From assembly GCF_015708085.1 (NCBI RefSeq), contig NZ_JADNYM010000001.1:124001-188000 (forward strand): a stretch of 64,000 nucleotides of DNA. Reading direction: 5' to 3'. The stretch is from Arthrobacter terrae. Lineage in GTDB: Bacteria > Actinomycetota > Actinomycetes > Actinomycetales > Micrococcaceae. Both the position numbers and the translations under genes were made by a program. The notes under the pieces were generated by a model. It saw only the letters and a program-made list of their open reading frames with translations. It made no database searches and was not told where the DNA came from. Below, piece by piece: positions 46,488 to 55,243 of the stretch; position 1 is the first letter of the stretch, and every line of letters begins with the position of its first letter.

Positions 46488-47204
46488 ATGACCGAAACAC
46501 CACCGCCGGCCCCCGCAGCGCCACCGGCCCCGCCGAGTACCCTGCTTCTTCTGGTGCGCCACGGGCAGACGCCGACCACCGGCGCGGTGCTGCCCGGACG
46601 GGCGGGGGGACTGCACCTCTCCGACCAGGGCCGGGTCCAGGCCGAACGGGTCGCGGAACGGCTTGCCGGTCTTCCGGTCGCTGGCATCTACTCCTCGCCG
46701 CTGGAGCGCGCACGCGAGACCGCGGAGCCCACGGCGGCCCGCACCTCACTGGAGGTGAGCGAGAACGCCGGCCTGATCGAGTGTGACTTCGGCGAGTGGA
46801 CCGGCGCCGCGCTCACCGAGCTCGCGGGCCTGCCTGCATGGCAGACCGTGCAGCATACGCCGTCGGCCTTCCGCTTCCCGGGCGGGGAGAGCTTTGCGCA
46901 GATGCAGGCCCGGATGGTGGCAACGCTCGAGGTGCTGTGCACCGCGCACGCCGGTGGCGTCGTCGTCTGCTTCTCCCACGCCGACCCGATCAAGGCCGCC
47001 GTCGCCCACGCCCTGGGCACTCATCTGGACCTCTTTCAACGGATCGTCATCAGCCCTGGCTCGGTCTCGGTCATTTCGTATGTGCAGGGCCAGGCGCCCG
47101 CCGTGCTCATGGTCAACTCGACCCAGGAACCGTTGAGCGGGCTGAGGACAGCGCAGACCAGGAGCATCGCACAGCGGGACGAACCGTGTCCGCCCGGGAG
47201 CTGA
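46488..47204 (+). CDS. Histidine phosphatase family protein (MSMEG_4193-like putative phosphomutase)
   Basis: 238 aa from ATG 46488 (GTG 46485 also possible). Phosphoglycerate mutase fold: phosphoacceptor His in LVRHGQTP near residue 25, YSSPLERARETA with the conserved Arg, ECDFGEWTG and the second catalytic His in CFSHADPIKAA. The MSMEG_4193 branch is commonly encoded next to a SCO1664-family gene in actinobacteria, as here. Substrate unknown. Confidence 0.9.
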   Translation: MTETPPPAPAAPPAPPSTLLLLVRHGQTPTTGAVLPGRAGGLHLSDQGRVQAERVAERLAGLPVAGIYSSPLERARETAEPTAARTSLEVSENAGLIECDFGEWTGAALTELAGLPAWQTVQHTPSAFRFPGGESFAQMQARMVATLEVLCTAHAGGVVVCFSHADPIKAAVAHALGTHLDLFQRIVISPGSVSVISYVQGQAPAVLMVNSTQEPLSGLRTAQTRSIAQRDEPCPPGS

Positions 47205-47887
47205 TGCTGCTCGTCGAGGGCCGGATCAAGCTCCTCGGGAGCATCGTACGCAGCAGCAACGCGACCTTCCTCGTCGAGGTCTCATGTGGAGACGACTCGG
47301 CATGGGCGGTCTACAAGCCGGAGGCCGGGGAACGGCCGCTGTCCGATTTTGAGCCCGGGCTGTTCCGTCGCGAACGCGCGGCGTACCTGCTCAGTGCATA
47401 CCTTCAATGGGACCTGGTGCCTCCGACGGTGATCCGCGAGGACTCCCCCTTAGGCATCGGGTCGCTGCAGTGGTTCGTCGAGGGCGACTTCCGTGAGCAC
47501 TACTTCACGCTGTTCCAGGACGCACCCGAGACCCACCGCTCGCTGTCGCAGCTCGCCCTGTTTGACTGCATCGCCAATAACGCTGACCGCAAGAGCGGGC
47601 ACGTCCTGCGCGCCAACGACGGACGGGTGTGGGGTATCGACCACGGCCTCTGCTTCGGGGCAGGGGACAAACTGCGCACCGTGATCTGGGACTTCGCCGG
47701 TGTTCCCATTCCAGCTGCCCTGCTGGAGGACATCGCCCCGCTCGCCGAAGCTGTCCCTGACGACGTCGCCGGACTCCTCGACGACGTGGAGGTGATGGCT
47801 CTGCAGCGCCGGGTGCAGCGCTTGCTCCGCAATGGGGTGCTGCCCACCGACACCACAGGTATGCGTTACCCGTGGCCGCTGGTGTAA
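47186..47887 (+). CDS. SCO1664 family protein
   Basis: 233 aa from GTG 47186, overlapping the phosphomutase gene by 19 bases; the much longer frame from 46796 is an overlap artefact. Features include a phosphatidylinositol 3/4-kinase-like catalytic layout: WAVYKPEAGERPL (Lys for nucleotide), LFDCIANNADRKSGHVL (catalytic-loop-like Asp/Asn) and WGIDHGLCFG (DHG in the DFG place). The role in actinobacteria is not established. The DUF3090 gene that often sits between these two is absent. Confidence 0.88.
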   Translation: MSARELMLLVEGRIKLLGSIVRSSNATFLVEVSCGDDSAWAVYKPEAGERPLSDFEPGLFRRERAAYLLSAYLQWDLVPPTVIREDSPLGIGSLQWFVEGDFREHYFTLFQDAPETHRSLSQLALFDCIANNADRKSGHVLRANDGRVWGIDHGLCFGAGDKLRTVIWDFAGVPIPAALLEDIAPLAEAVPDDVAGLLDDVEVMALQRRVQRLLRNGVLPTDTTGMRYPWPLV

Positions 47888-47921
47888 GGGAGTCCGGTAA
47901 GCGCCCTGAACCTTGGCTGGC

Positions 47922-47962
47922 GGGCCGCGTGTGCACGGGCCCTTGCGTCAGGTAGGCTGACG
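47922..47962. terminator. Double hairpin between convergent genes
   Basis: A stem GGGCC/GGCCC (47922-47926, 47938-47942) continuing as CGTG/CACG with one bulged G, followed by CGTCAG / CTGACG (47946-47951, 47957-47962). It sits between the SCO1664 gene and the convergent membrane-protein gene. Confidence 0.6.
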
Positions 47963-47968
47963 CCGAAC

Positions 47969-48655
47969 TCACTTGCGGGAAATCACGTCGCCGCTGTTGA
48001 GGATCACGAACCTGTGCCCGCCGGTCAGCACGTTCACAAATCCCGAGTCGACGCTGAGAACGTATCCTACGATGGTGCCGTTCGTGGTGTTGATCTCTTC
48101 CTGGGGTACCCACGGTGTCTGGACGAGGGCGGCGACGAGCAAGACGGACACACCGGCCACCCAGCCAATACTGGCCATGGCCAGGGAAAACAAGCGCCGC
48201 AGGCGGCTTTTCTGCGGGAGAATGCGGATCAGTGCGAACGCCCCAAAAACGGCCGCTGTCGCCAGCGGCAACCACCACAGCCGGAAACTGCCCGTCAGGG
48301 CGATCAGTGTGACGGTGCCCAAAATGGTGGACAACAACACCACCGCCCGATGCCTGCGGGCGGACCACAGATAGGTGGCGACGAGCAGGGGCAGAACGCC
48401 AATCAGCAGAATCGCCACCAGCAGGTGCCCGGCCATGAGCGTTCCGACGAGGAGAGCCAGACCGTCGCTCAGGCTCAGCGTGGTGCTTACCGCGAACGCC
48501 GTGTTCCAGTCATACCCGGACACGGCCAGGATCCGCAGAATCAGGAAAACGAATCCCCACGCGGCCGCTGGCGCGACGGCACCGGCGTAACGGCGGGGAA
48601 CCTCAGCGGAGGCCGCGGATTCGGCGGCGGTCTTCTTGGCATTGGCAGCGGTCAT
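47969..48655 (-). CDS. Multi-pass membrane protein of unknown function
   Basis: 228 aa. After an Ala-rich polar N-terminus come about five hydrophobic segments (near 30-45, 60-90, 103-120, 125-142 and 160-180). A C-terminal extracytoplasmic domain of ~45 residues follows, containing INTTNGTIVGYVLSVDSGFVNVLTG and ending near residue 228. No family recognised. The start is the ATG at 48655, with TAGCCT six bases upstream (minus strand), a possible leaderless -10. Confidence 0.75.
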   Translation of the reverse strand: MTAANAKKTAAESAASAEVPRRYAGAVAPAAAWGFVFLILRILAVSGYDWNTAFAVSTTLSLSDGLALLVGTLMAGHLLVAILLIGVLPLLVATYLWSARRHRAVVLLSTILGTVTLIALTGSFRLWWLPLATAAVFGAFALIRILPQKSRLRRLFSLAMASIGWVAGVSVLLVAALVQTPWVPQEEINTTNGTIVGYVLSVDSGFVNVLTGGHRFVILNSGDVISRK

Positions 48656-48661
48656 GGGATG

Positions 48662-48667
48662 AGGCTA
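48662..48667 (-). promoter_or_regulatory. Candidate leaderless -10 element TAGCCT
   Basis: On the minus strand TAGCCT is followed by six bases and then the ATG at 48655, matching the spacing seen at three other genes in this window. It overlaps the end of the amidohydrolase remnant. Confidence 0.35.
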
Positions 48668-48893
48668 CTGCTGCACGTTGGCAGCCTCCCAATCCGACGG
48701 TCTTTGCACCGTCCGCCGCCGTAAAAATGCGGCACGTTCAGGCCCCAAGAGCCGGTCGCGGAACACCGCACGCCCACCAGTGGACGTGGCCGATCAAAAA
48801 TGCCGGTGAAAGCCCCAGCGCCACCATCTTCCCGATGTGTTCCGGGCGCAGGACGCTGCAGTGCTCGAACCGGGGGCTGCCCGGTAGGCGTTC
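48665..48893 (-). pseudogene. Amidohydrolase (YtcJ/NfdA-like) C-terminal remnant
   Basis: The minus strand reads RFEHCSVLRPEHIGKM, then LGLSPAFLIGHVHWW, which is characteristic of metal-dependent amidohydrolase family 3 (NfdA/YtcJ). After a frame change around 48790 it continues FRDRLLGPERAAFLRRR and ends at TAG 48665-48667. Only ~75 codons of a ~550-residue protein remain and they lie in two frames, so it is a fragment. It lies in the 496-base gap before the RidA gene; the rest of that gap (to 49151) shows nothing further. Confidence 0.7.
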
Positions 48894-49151
48894 GAAACCA
48901 GGCTACCGATTCGGCACGCGGCCTCTTTACGTCCATCGTAAGGATCGGAACGCCGGTGATCAGGAGATCCGAGTGACAGGCACTACACATGTGCAGCATC
49001 CCCTGAACTCCACTGCCGTCGTCGTCTGTTCAGCCCTCTCCGGACGCCGGATAAGTGGTCTTGACAAAACCCGTGGCCCTGGCGCCTACTGGACCATCTG
49101 AACGCGGCGGTCCAAGGACGGCACGCCCAGCCATCACCGAAAGGCATCGGC

Positions 49152-49538
49152 ATGACACGTGAGGCCGTCAACAGCCCTCAGGTGCCTCCTGCGTTGGGGC
49201 CTTACAGTCAGGCGATCGTTGCCGGAGGGTTCGTGTTCTGCTCCGGTACGGCCGGAATCGACCCGGCGACAGGGTCGGCACCGGAGGGCGTTCAGGCCCA
49301 GACGGAGCAGGCGCTGGTCAACCTTCAGGCCGTCCTCGTAGCGGCTGGCTCGTCAATTTCAGAGGTGGTCAAGACTACGATCTTCTACGCCAACGTCGAT
49401 GACTTCGCCACGATCAACGAGGTCTACGCCCGGCACATGCCGACGCCGCCGCCGGCCCGCTCGGCGCCTGCAAATGTACGGCTCCCCCACGGGTTGTTGA
49501 TATCGATCGACGCCATCGCCGTCCTGCCTTCACGATGA
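49152..49538 (+). CDS. RidA family protein
   Basis: 128 aa, AAAGG before ATG 49152. RidA/YjgF trimer family: GPYSQAIVAGGFVFCSGTAGIDPATG near 17-42, and the conserved Arg in ANVRLPHGLLISIDAIAVL near 107. These proteins hydrolyse reactive 2-aminoacrylate and other enamine/imine intermediates. Its position beside the hut-like island suggests a role in clearing an imine or iminated intermediate of that pathway; this is inference. The family assignment is secure. Confidence 0.92.
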   Translation: MTREAVNSPQVPPALGPYSQAIVAGGFVFCSGTAGIDPATGSAPEGVQAQTEQALVNLQAVLVAAGSSISEVVKTTIFYANVDDFATINEVYARHMPTPPPARSAPANVRLPHGLLISIDAIAVLPSR

Positions 49539-49624
49539 CGGCTGTGCTTTGACGGGTCTTTCCCACCGGGCACTCGATCGTCTGTTCGGGCGCCGCGGGG
49601 CGAAGCGCTCTTATTTATACAGCC

Positions 49625-50227
49625 TCAGGTTTCCCACAATTCGATAATCGCCCAGCGTCCCTTCGTGGTCCCGTGCAGGACAAGTTCGGTGCTGCCCGCC
49701 GCATTGTTGATTTGCAGCAGATCGTTGTCGCCCAGCTCGATTTCCGGGTTTTTCGCGACATTAATGAGGACTGCGGGCCCGATGTTGTACACGAGGATTA
49801 TTGCCGCGTCAGAAAGGAATGGGCGGGACCGGGTGAGGACCGGCCATTGGATCCGGGCGGTGATTCTCTCAGCGCGGTAGATCAGGTTAAGGGCCCGAAC
49901 CGGATCTGCCCGCAATTCACACCTGGTCTCCACGGCGCCGTCAAAGCGGTGAACGTCAAACGCATGAAGCTCACGGCTCCCCTGTTCCCCGGTTCTCAGA
50001 CGCACCCCGCTTCCACCAAAAACCGTGATAATGCGCTGCATACCGGCAAAGGTGGAAAAGGTACTGTCCCTGGCAATAGCGGCGAGGGAGACCCGCCAGG
50101 CGTAATCGCCGTGGGACGTATCCTTGGTGATTTCGGAGGTTGTGCCAAGGCCATTGAGCCACGGTGTGCTCGTCCGGGCACCGGCGCGGTGGACGCTGAT
50201 GGTCATGGACGGGCTGCCGGACTCCAT
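49625..50227 (-). CDS. hutD: HutD/Ves family protein
   Basis: 200 aa from the ATG at 50227 (overlapping the stop of the preceding M20 gene by one base); ATG 50206 is an alternative. HutD features: TPWLNGLGTTSEI near 22-34, WRVSLAAIARDSTFSTFAG, and ITVFGGSGVRL. HutD is a bicupin linked genetically to histidine utilisation and thought to limit hut induction, possibly by binding N-formylglutamate. It is the last gene of the minus-strand pair divergent from hutH. Confidence 0.85.
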   Translation of the reverse strand: MESGSPSMTISVHRAGARTSTPWLNGLGTTSEITKDTSHGDYAWRVSLAAIARDSTFSTFAGMQRIITVFGGSGVRLRTGEQGSRELHAFDVHRFDGAVETRCELRADPVRALNLIYRAERITARIQWPVLTRSRPFLSDAAIILVYNIGPAVLINVAKNPEIELGDNDLLQINNAAGSTELVLHGTTKGRWAIIELWET

Positions 50228-51489
50228 CACGGCTGCGCGTCGTGGAGTACCCCGGCACCGTCGGCGCTTTCCGATTCTGCCATTCCTGCCCGCTGAAATG
50301 CCAGCTCGGCCAGGCAAGCCGCCGCTTTGGGCAGAATTGCATCGTCGAAGGCGGCACGCGGCGAGTGGTTCATCGGAGCCAGAGCGGGGTCCTTCGCCGG
50401 GGAGGCGCCCAACAACAGGTAGGCGCCGGGAACCTCGCGGAGCACATGGGCAAAGTCCTCGGACCCGGCCACCGGATGCTCCATTTCACGGAAGCTTTCC
50501 GCGCCAAAGGTGCCGGTGATAATACGTCTGGCGTATTCAAACTCTGCCGGAGAATTCACCGTTACCGGGTAATCGGGTGCCTGGGATATTTCCGCGTCCA
50601 GCCCGTGCGCGGCCGCGATTCCCCGGCATAACCGCTTGACATCGGATACCAGTTTTTCCCGGTGCGCCGGCGAAAACATCCGAAGCGTTACATCGAAGGC
50701 CGCCGTCTCCGGGATGATCACACCGAGTGTACCGGCCTGTATGCGCCCTACGGTTGCGACGACGGGGTCGAAGACGTCAAATCCACGGGTGACCAACGTC
50801 TGCAGACCCAGGACCATCTCACATGCGACGGGAACGGGATCTTTGGCTTGGTGCGGTGCGGAGCCGTGGCCGCCCTCACCCCGGACGGTCACAAAGAGTT
50901 CGTCGCAGCCGGCCATCAGTGTCCCTGGCCTGGAGTAGAACACACCGCTGTCATAAACTCCTGAAAAAACGTGCAGGCCGAAGGCCGCCTCGACTCTGCG
51001 CCCGGCCGCCTCCAGCACCCCGTCCTCAACCATAAAGCGCGCGCCGTCGTACGCTTCTTCCCCCGGCTGGAACATAAAGACGACGTCCCCGCAAAGATCC
51101 GCCCGCCGGTCATGGAGAATCCGCAGTGCCCCGTAGAGCGCCGCCATATGCAGATCGTGCCCGCACGCATGCATGGACCCGCTGATTTCGGAGGCATAGT
51201 CCAAGCCCGTAGCCTCCGTCACCGGAAGGGCATCCATATCACCGCGAAGCAGGACCACCGGTCCGGGGCACCCGTCCGGTGTTAATTTTCCGCCCCGAAG
51301 CACACACGTCACCGAGCTTTGCCGGGTTCCGGGGAAGACCTCGAGCCCGTCCAGCCCGGCCAGTTTTTCCAGAATCAGCCGCTGCGTTTGGGGCAGGTCC
51401 AGGCCAATCTCGGGAATGCGGTGCAATTGGCGGCGTAAGTCAACTAGTTCCACCCGCAGTTGCTCGGCGGAATCTTCAATAGCGGTCAT
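50227..51489 (-). CDS. M20 family amidohydrolase (AbgB/hippurate hydrolase-like)
   Basis: 420 aa from the ATG at 51489, preceded by GAGGGATGAG; the longer frame to 51546 is less likely. Metal-binding and catalytic residues of the M20D type: MHACGHDLHMAAL (Cys and His), QPGEEAYDGA (Glu-Glu) and GLHVFSG (His), with the dimerisation domain in the middle. Relatives deacylate N-acyl or aminoacylated compounds. Divergent orientation from hutH suggests it feeds the island by freeing an imidazole amino acid from a conjugate; this is inference. Confidence 0.88.
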   Translation of the reverse strand: MTAIEDSAEQLRVELVDLRRQLHRIPEIGLDLPQTQRLILEKLAGLDGLEVFPGTRQSSVTCVLRGGKLTPDGCPGPVVLLRGDMDALPVTEATGLDYASEISGSMHACGHDLHMAALYGALRILHDRRADLCGDVVFMFQPGEEAYDGARFMVEDGVLEAAGRRVEAAFGLHVFSGVYDSGVFYSRPGTLMAGCDELFVTVRGEGGHGSAPHQAKDPVPVACEMVLGLQTLVTRGFDVFDPVVATVGRIQAGTLGVIIPETAAFDVTLRMFSPAHREKLVSDVKRLCRGIAAAHGLDAEISQAPDYPVTVNSPAEFEYARRIITGTFGAESFREMEHPVAGSEDFAHVLREVPGAYLLLGASPAKDPALAPMNHSPRAAFDDAILPKAAACLAELAFQRAGMAESESADGAGVLHDAQP

Positions 51490-51812
51490 CTCATCCCTCG
51501 TGATTTCAAACGTGGCAACGGTCAGCAGACGGAGACCGGGTTGCACCCGAGCGCCCCTTGCTGGAGTGTATGCCCCGCTTCTGCTTTTAACGATTCCAAA
51601 TTATCAGGCAGCAGGAATTCCCCCATAAGCATCTGCGTCCGCATTACGAAGCAGATTCCCGGAGTTTTTTCGGTCTACCTGGCGGACCGGGAGATGGATG
51701 GTTCCACCAAACGATAAGCCATCAACGGGTGGATTATCGTTCCATGAGAAGCGTTGCTTGCCATCTCCCATAACGTGATTAGCGTTACATAAATCTACTA
51801 GGAGGCTAAACG
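51490..51812. other. Divergent regulatory region of the hut-like island
   Basis: 323 bases between the M20 gene and hutH. It holds the TAACG-N7-CGTTA dyad and the hutH Shine-Dalgarno AGGAGG (51800-51805 region). No gene. Confidence 0.6.
51771..51787. promoter_or_regulatory. Dyad TAACG-N7-CGTTA, probable hut operator
   Basis: A 17-bp dyad whose arms are exact inverted repeats, 26 bases before the hutH start codon. This is a position where a repressor would block the leader or promoter. The cognate regulator gene is not in the window. Confidence 0.45.
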
Positions 51813-53453
51813 GTGATCGAAATTGGAAATGCACCCCTGACACTGGAGGATTTCATGTCGGTGGTGCGCGGCCGTGAGTTGGTGTCCATCTCCCCTGCTG
51901 CCATTGAAGCGATGCAGGCCAGCGAGCAATGGGTGTCGGCCATCATGGATGATATGCGCGACGGGAAAGAAGTTGCGGCCATCTACAGCATCAACACCGG
52001 CTTTGGGTCCCTGGCCGGACGTCAGGCGTTCGACACGGTGGAGGATGCCTCGGAGCTCTCCCGCCGGCTCATCATCTCCAACGCCAGTGGTGTGGGGCGT
52101 CCGCTGGATGAGGAAGTGGTCCGGGGCTCAATGCTCGTCCGCGCCGTCAGCCTCACCCGAGGGTACTCCGCCGTCCGCCGCGTTGTTCCCGAAACGCTCC
52201 TGACGATGCTGGAAAAGGGCGTCTTTCCTGCCGTCCCGGAGTTCGGTTCCCTCGGCGCGAGCGGGGACCTCATCCCGCTGGCACACCTGGCCATTGTCAT
52301 GACCCGGCCGGCAGGTGAGGACGTGGCCGTGGACAGCGGTGAGGCATACCTGGACGGCCGGCTGGTGGACGGCATCACCGCCATGCAGGCCGCCGGCATC
52401 GAACGCATCGTGCTGGGTCCGAAGGAAGGCCTGGCACTGGCTAACGGGACCTCGTTTTCGGCAGCCCAGGCCGCGCTTGCCCTGGCGGATGCCGAGAACC
52501 TGCTGGAGACGGCGCAGATTACCGCGGCCATGTCCATTGAGGCATTGACCGGGTTCGGGGATGCCTTTATCCCGCAGATCCACCAGGCCCGCGGCCACGC
52601 CGGGCAGATTGAGGTCGCTGCCCGAATCCGTGAGCTGCTGGCCGGCAGTGAGTTTATTGACGGCAGCGAAGAGCAGGACCCCGTCCGCCAGCCGCCGCAG
52701 GACGCCTATTCGCTGCGCTGCACGCCACAGGTTTTAGGTGCAGTGAAGGATACGCTGCGCTTTGTCCGCGGGATTGTGGAGACCGAGATCAACGCGGCAA
52801 CCGACAACCCGCTGATCTTCCCCGATCTTCCGGCATCACGGACGCTAAAAGCCGTCTCGGGCGGAAACTTCCACGCAGAGTATGTCGGCTTTGCCTCGGA
52901 CTTCCTTTCGATTGCCGTCACGGAAATCGGCAGCATCGCAGAACGGCGGCTGTTCAGGCTCGACGACGGTACGCTGAACCGCGGGTTGCCGGACATGCTG
53001 ATAGCCAGCGAAAAGGTCGGACTGGACTGCGGCTACATGCTCCCGCAGTATCTGGCGGCCGCGTTGGTCTCGGACTGCAAAACCTTGGCGCATCCGGACA
53101 GCGTGGATTCCATCCCTACGTGTGCGAATCAGGAGGACCATGTCTCGATGGCCAACAACGCCGGACGTCATGCCCGGCAAATTGTCTCGAACATCGAAAA
53201 CGTCATCGGCATCGAGCTCCTGATGTCGGCCCAGGCGCTGGAACTGCGGCTCACGGCCGCCGGCAAGGACGTCTCCGCCCTCTCACCCAGCAGCAGGGCA
53301 GTCCTGGAACTGCTCCGGTCCCACCGTTCGGCCGACGGCCGGCTGATTGACCACATAACCCAAGACACCGTCCTCTACCCCCGGGTCCGTGCGGCCGTCG
53401 AGCTCGTGCACAGCGGTGCCGTGGCCGACGTCGTCCGTTCCACCCTCAACTAA
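51813..53453 (+). CDS. hutH: Histidine ammonia-lyase-like enzyme (divergent)
   Basis: 546 aa, GTG start with AGGAGG. Aromatic amino acid lyase family: the MIO prosthetic group is formed from Ala149-Ser150-Gly151, catalytic Tyr58 in YSINTGFG, the Arg of QDAYSLRC, and the Glu of NQEDHVSM. In histidine ammonia-lyases the segment LVLSHAAGVG supplies a His to the imidazole; here it reads LIISNASGVG, so Asn90 replaces it. A PAL-like insertion (EEQDPVRQPPQDAYSLR) precedes the Arg, and it is ~35 aa longer than usual HutH. Elimination of ammonia from a histidine-related substrate is likely, but the substrate may not be histidine. Confidence 0.85.
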   Translation: MIEIGNAPLTLEDFMSVVRGRELVSISPAAIEAMQASEQWVSAIMDDMRDGKEVAAIYSINTGFGSLAGRQAFDTVEDASELSRRLIISNASGVGRPLDEEVVRGSMLVRAVSLTRGYSAVRRVVPETLLTMLEKGVFPAVPEFGSLGASGDLIPLAHLAIVMTRPAGEDVAVDSGEAYLDGRLVDGITAMQAAGIERIVLGPKEGLALANGTSFSAAQAALALADAENLLETAQITAAMSIEALTGFGDAFIPQIHQARGHAGQIEVAARIRELLAGSEFIDGSEEQDPVRQPPQDAYSLRCTPQVLGAVKDTLRFVRGIVETEINAATDNPLIFPDLPASRTLKAVSGGNFHAEYVGFASDFLSIAVTEIGSIAERRLFRLDDGTLNRGLPDMLIASEKVGLDCGYMLPQYLAAALVSDCKTLAHPDSVDSIPTCANQEDHVSMANNAGRHARQIVSNIENVIGIELLMSAQALELRLTAAGKDVSALSPSSRAVLELLRSHRSADGRLIDHITQDTVLYPRVRAAVELVHSGAVADVVRSTLN

Positions 53454-53466
53454 GGAGCACCCCACC

Positions 53467-55242
53467 ATGTCACTGACCACCGACCAAACAGTCTCGATCA
53501 CCACCAAGCATCCGGGCGGCAACGCTACCGGAATTGCGTTCGGTGAACTTCCCGCACAAAAGCCGGAGATCCTTTATGAGGTCAAAGCACAGCGCGGTGA
53601 CGAATTGCGCTGCAAAGGCTGGAAGCAGGAAACCATCCTGCGGATGCTGGAGAACAATATGGAACTCTCCGAGCACGTCGAAAACCTGGTGGTTTACGGC
53701 GGCATCGGCAAGGCGGCGCGGAACTGGGAGTCGTATTACGCGATCGTCGACTCGCTGAAGAACCTGGCGGATGACCAGACCCTGGTGGTCCAGTCCGGCA
53801 TGCCGGTGGCCGTGTTCGACACCCATGAGCTTGCGCCCCGGGTAGTCATGGCGACCACAAACTTTGTCCGGCCGGACTGGAAGACGTTCTACGACCTGCA
53901 GGACAAGAACCTGACAATTTTTGCCCAGTACACGGCGTCGCCATGGGAGTACATTGGCACGCAGGGAGTCATCCAGGGCACGTTTGAAACGCTCCGCTCC
54001 GTCGCTGACATTCATCTGGACGGCAGCTGGGTCGGGAAGATCCTGTTCTGTGCGGGCATGGGTGGCATGGGCGGCAACCAGCCGCGTGCCATGACAATGC
54101 TCGGCGGCGTTGCGATCTGCGCGGACGTCGACGAACGGATCATCAACAACCGGATCAAGGTCGGCTATGCGGATGTGCTCGCCGATTCCATCCCGCACGC
54201 GATCGAGCTGGCGCAGGAGGCCGCGGCTGCCAAAAAGCCGCTGGGTATCGCCGTCGTGGCAAATGCCACCGAACTCTTTGAGTACGCTCTGGAGCATGAC
54301 GTCCGCCCCGACGTCGTCACGGAAATGACCCCGGCCCACGACCCGCTGGCCTATGTGCCGATCGGCTACACCGTCCTGGAGGCGGAAGAATTCCGCAAAA
54401 AGGACCGGGACGCCTACTTCGAGATCTCCCGTACTGCCATGGTCCGCCAGCTCACCGCGATGAACCGGTTCTTCGATAACGGCGTTCCCACCTTTGAGTA
54501 CGGGAACCAGATCCGGCGCGAATGCCAGCTGCATGGTTTCGAGGACGCGCTGAAAATCCCCGGATTCGTCTCCGCCTACCTGCGTCCGCTGTTCCTGGAG
54601 GGCCGCGGACCGTTCCGCTGGACCTGCACGTCCGGGGATCCCAAAGACCTGGCGCGGCTGGATGACCTTGTTCTCGAACTGTTTCCCGATGATGAAATTG
54701 CCACCCGCTGGATCACCCTGGCGCGGAAGCATATTCCCATTGAGGGACTGCCCGCGCGGGTCTGCTACCTCGGTTTCGGCCAGCGGAAGAAGTTCGGTCT
54801 GGCGGTCAATGAACTGATCCAGCGCGGTGAGGTGAAGGGGACGGTGGCGTTCTCCCGGGACAATCTGGACTCCGGTTCGATCATCAATCCGACCTTCGAA
54901 TCGGAAAATATGCCCGACGGATCCGATCTGATCTCCGACTGGCCGTACCTCAACGGCCTGCTCAATGCCTCGGGCATGTGCGACCTTATCGCCATCCAGG
55001 CGAACTACGCGATGGGAGACTCGGTGCACACCGGCGTCACCATGATCGCCGACGGAACCGACACTGCCGCCTACCGGCTCAAGGCCTGCCTGACGGTGGA
55101 CAGCGGCATCGGAGTCGTCCGGCACGCACAGTCCGGCTATGCCCGGGCCAAGGAAGTCGCCAACACAGTCGGTCCGGCCGAGGGCGTCACCATTCCGCTG
55201 TGGTGGACCCCGACAGCCACTTTCGGACCGGAACAGCCCTGA
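53467..55242 (+). CDS. hutU: Urocanate hydratase-like enzyme (divergent)
   Basis: 591 aa from ATG 53467 with AAGGAG. The NAD-dependent urocanase scaffold is intact: YGGIGKAARNW near 76-86, QYTASPWEYIGTQG, CAGMGGMGGNQPRA, FEYGNQIRRE, YLRPLFLEGRGPFRW and catalytic-type Cys433 in PARVCYLGFG. The C-terminal loop that normally reads LHHGGGVGMGFSQHSG is instead IQANYAMGDSVHTG (510-523). The protein is also longer than the usual ~555 aa at its C-terminus. It probably hydrates a urocanate analogue; the usual product would be imidazolonepropionate. Confidence 0.85.
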   Translation: MSLTTDQTVSITTKHPGGNATGIAFGELPAQKPEILYEVKAQRGDELRCKGWKQETILRMLENNMELSEHVENLVVYGGIGKAARNWESYYAIVDSLKNLADDQTLVVQSGMPVAVFDTHELAPRVVMATTNFVRPDWKTFYDLQDKNLTIFAQYTASPWEYIGTQGVIQGTFETLRSVADIHLDGSWVGKILFCAGMGGMGGNQPRAMTMLGGVAICADVDERIINNRIKVGYADVLADSIPHAIELAQEAAAAKKPLGIAVVANATELFEYALEHDVRPDVVTEMTPAHDPLAYVPIGYTVLEAEEFRKKDRDAYFEISRTAMVRQLTAMNRFFDNGVPTFEYGNQIRRECQLHGFEDALKIPGFVSAYLRPLFLEGRGPFRWTCTSGDPKDLARLDDLVLELFPDDEIATRWITLARKHIPIEGLPARVCYLGFGQRKKFGLAVNELIQRGEVKGTVAFSRDNLDSGSIINPTFESENMPDGSDLISDWPYLNGLLNASGMCDLIAIQANYAMGDSVHTGVTMIADGTDTAAYRLKACLTVDSGIGVVRHAQSGYARAKEVANTVGPAEGVTIPLWWTPTATFGPEQP

Positions 55243-55243
55243 T

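Noticed and set aside
46796-47185. N-terminal extension of the SCO1664-family frame
   Set aside because: It would overlap most of the phosphomutase gene in another frame; the GTG at 47186 gives the family's expected length.
48727-49101. Plus-strand 124-aa ORF in the gap before the RidA gene
   Set aside because: It overlaps, in antisense, the recognisable amidohydrolase remnant and has no ribosome-binding site or homology.
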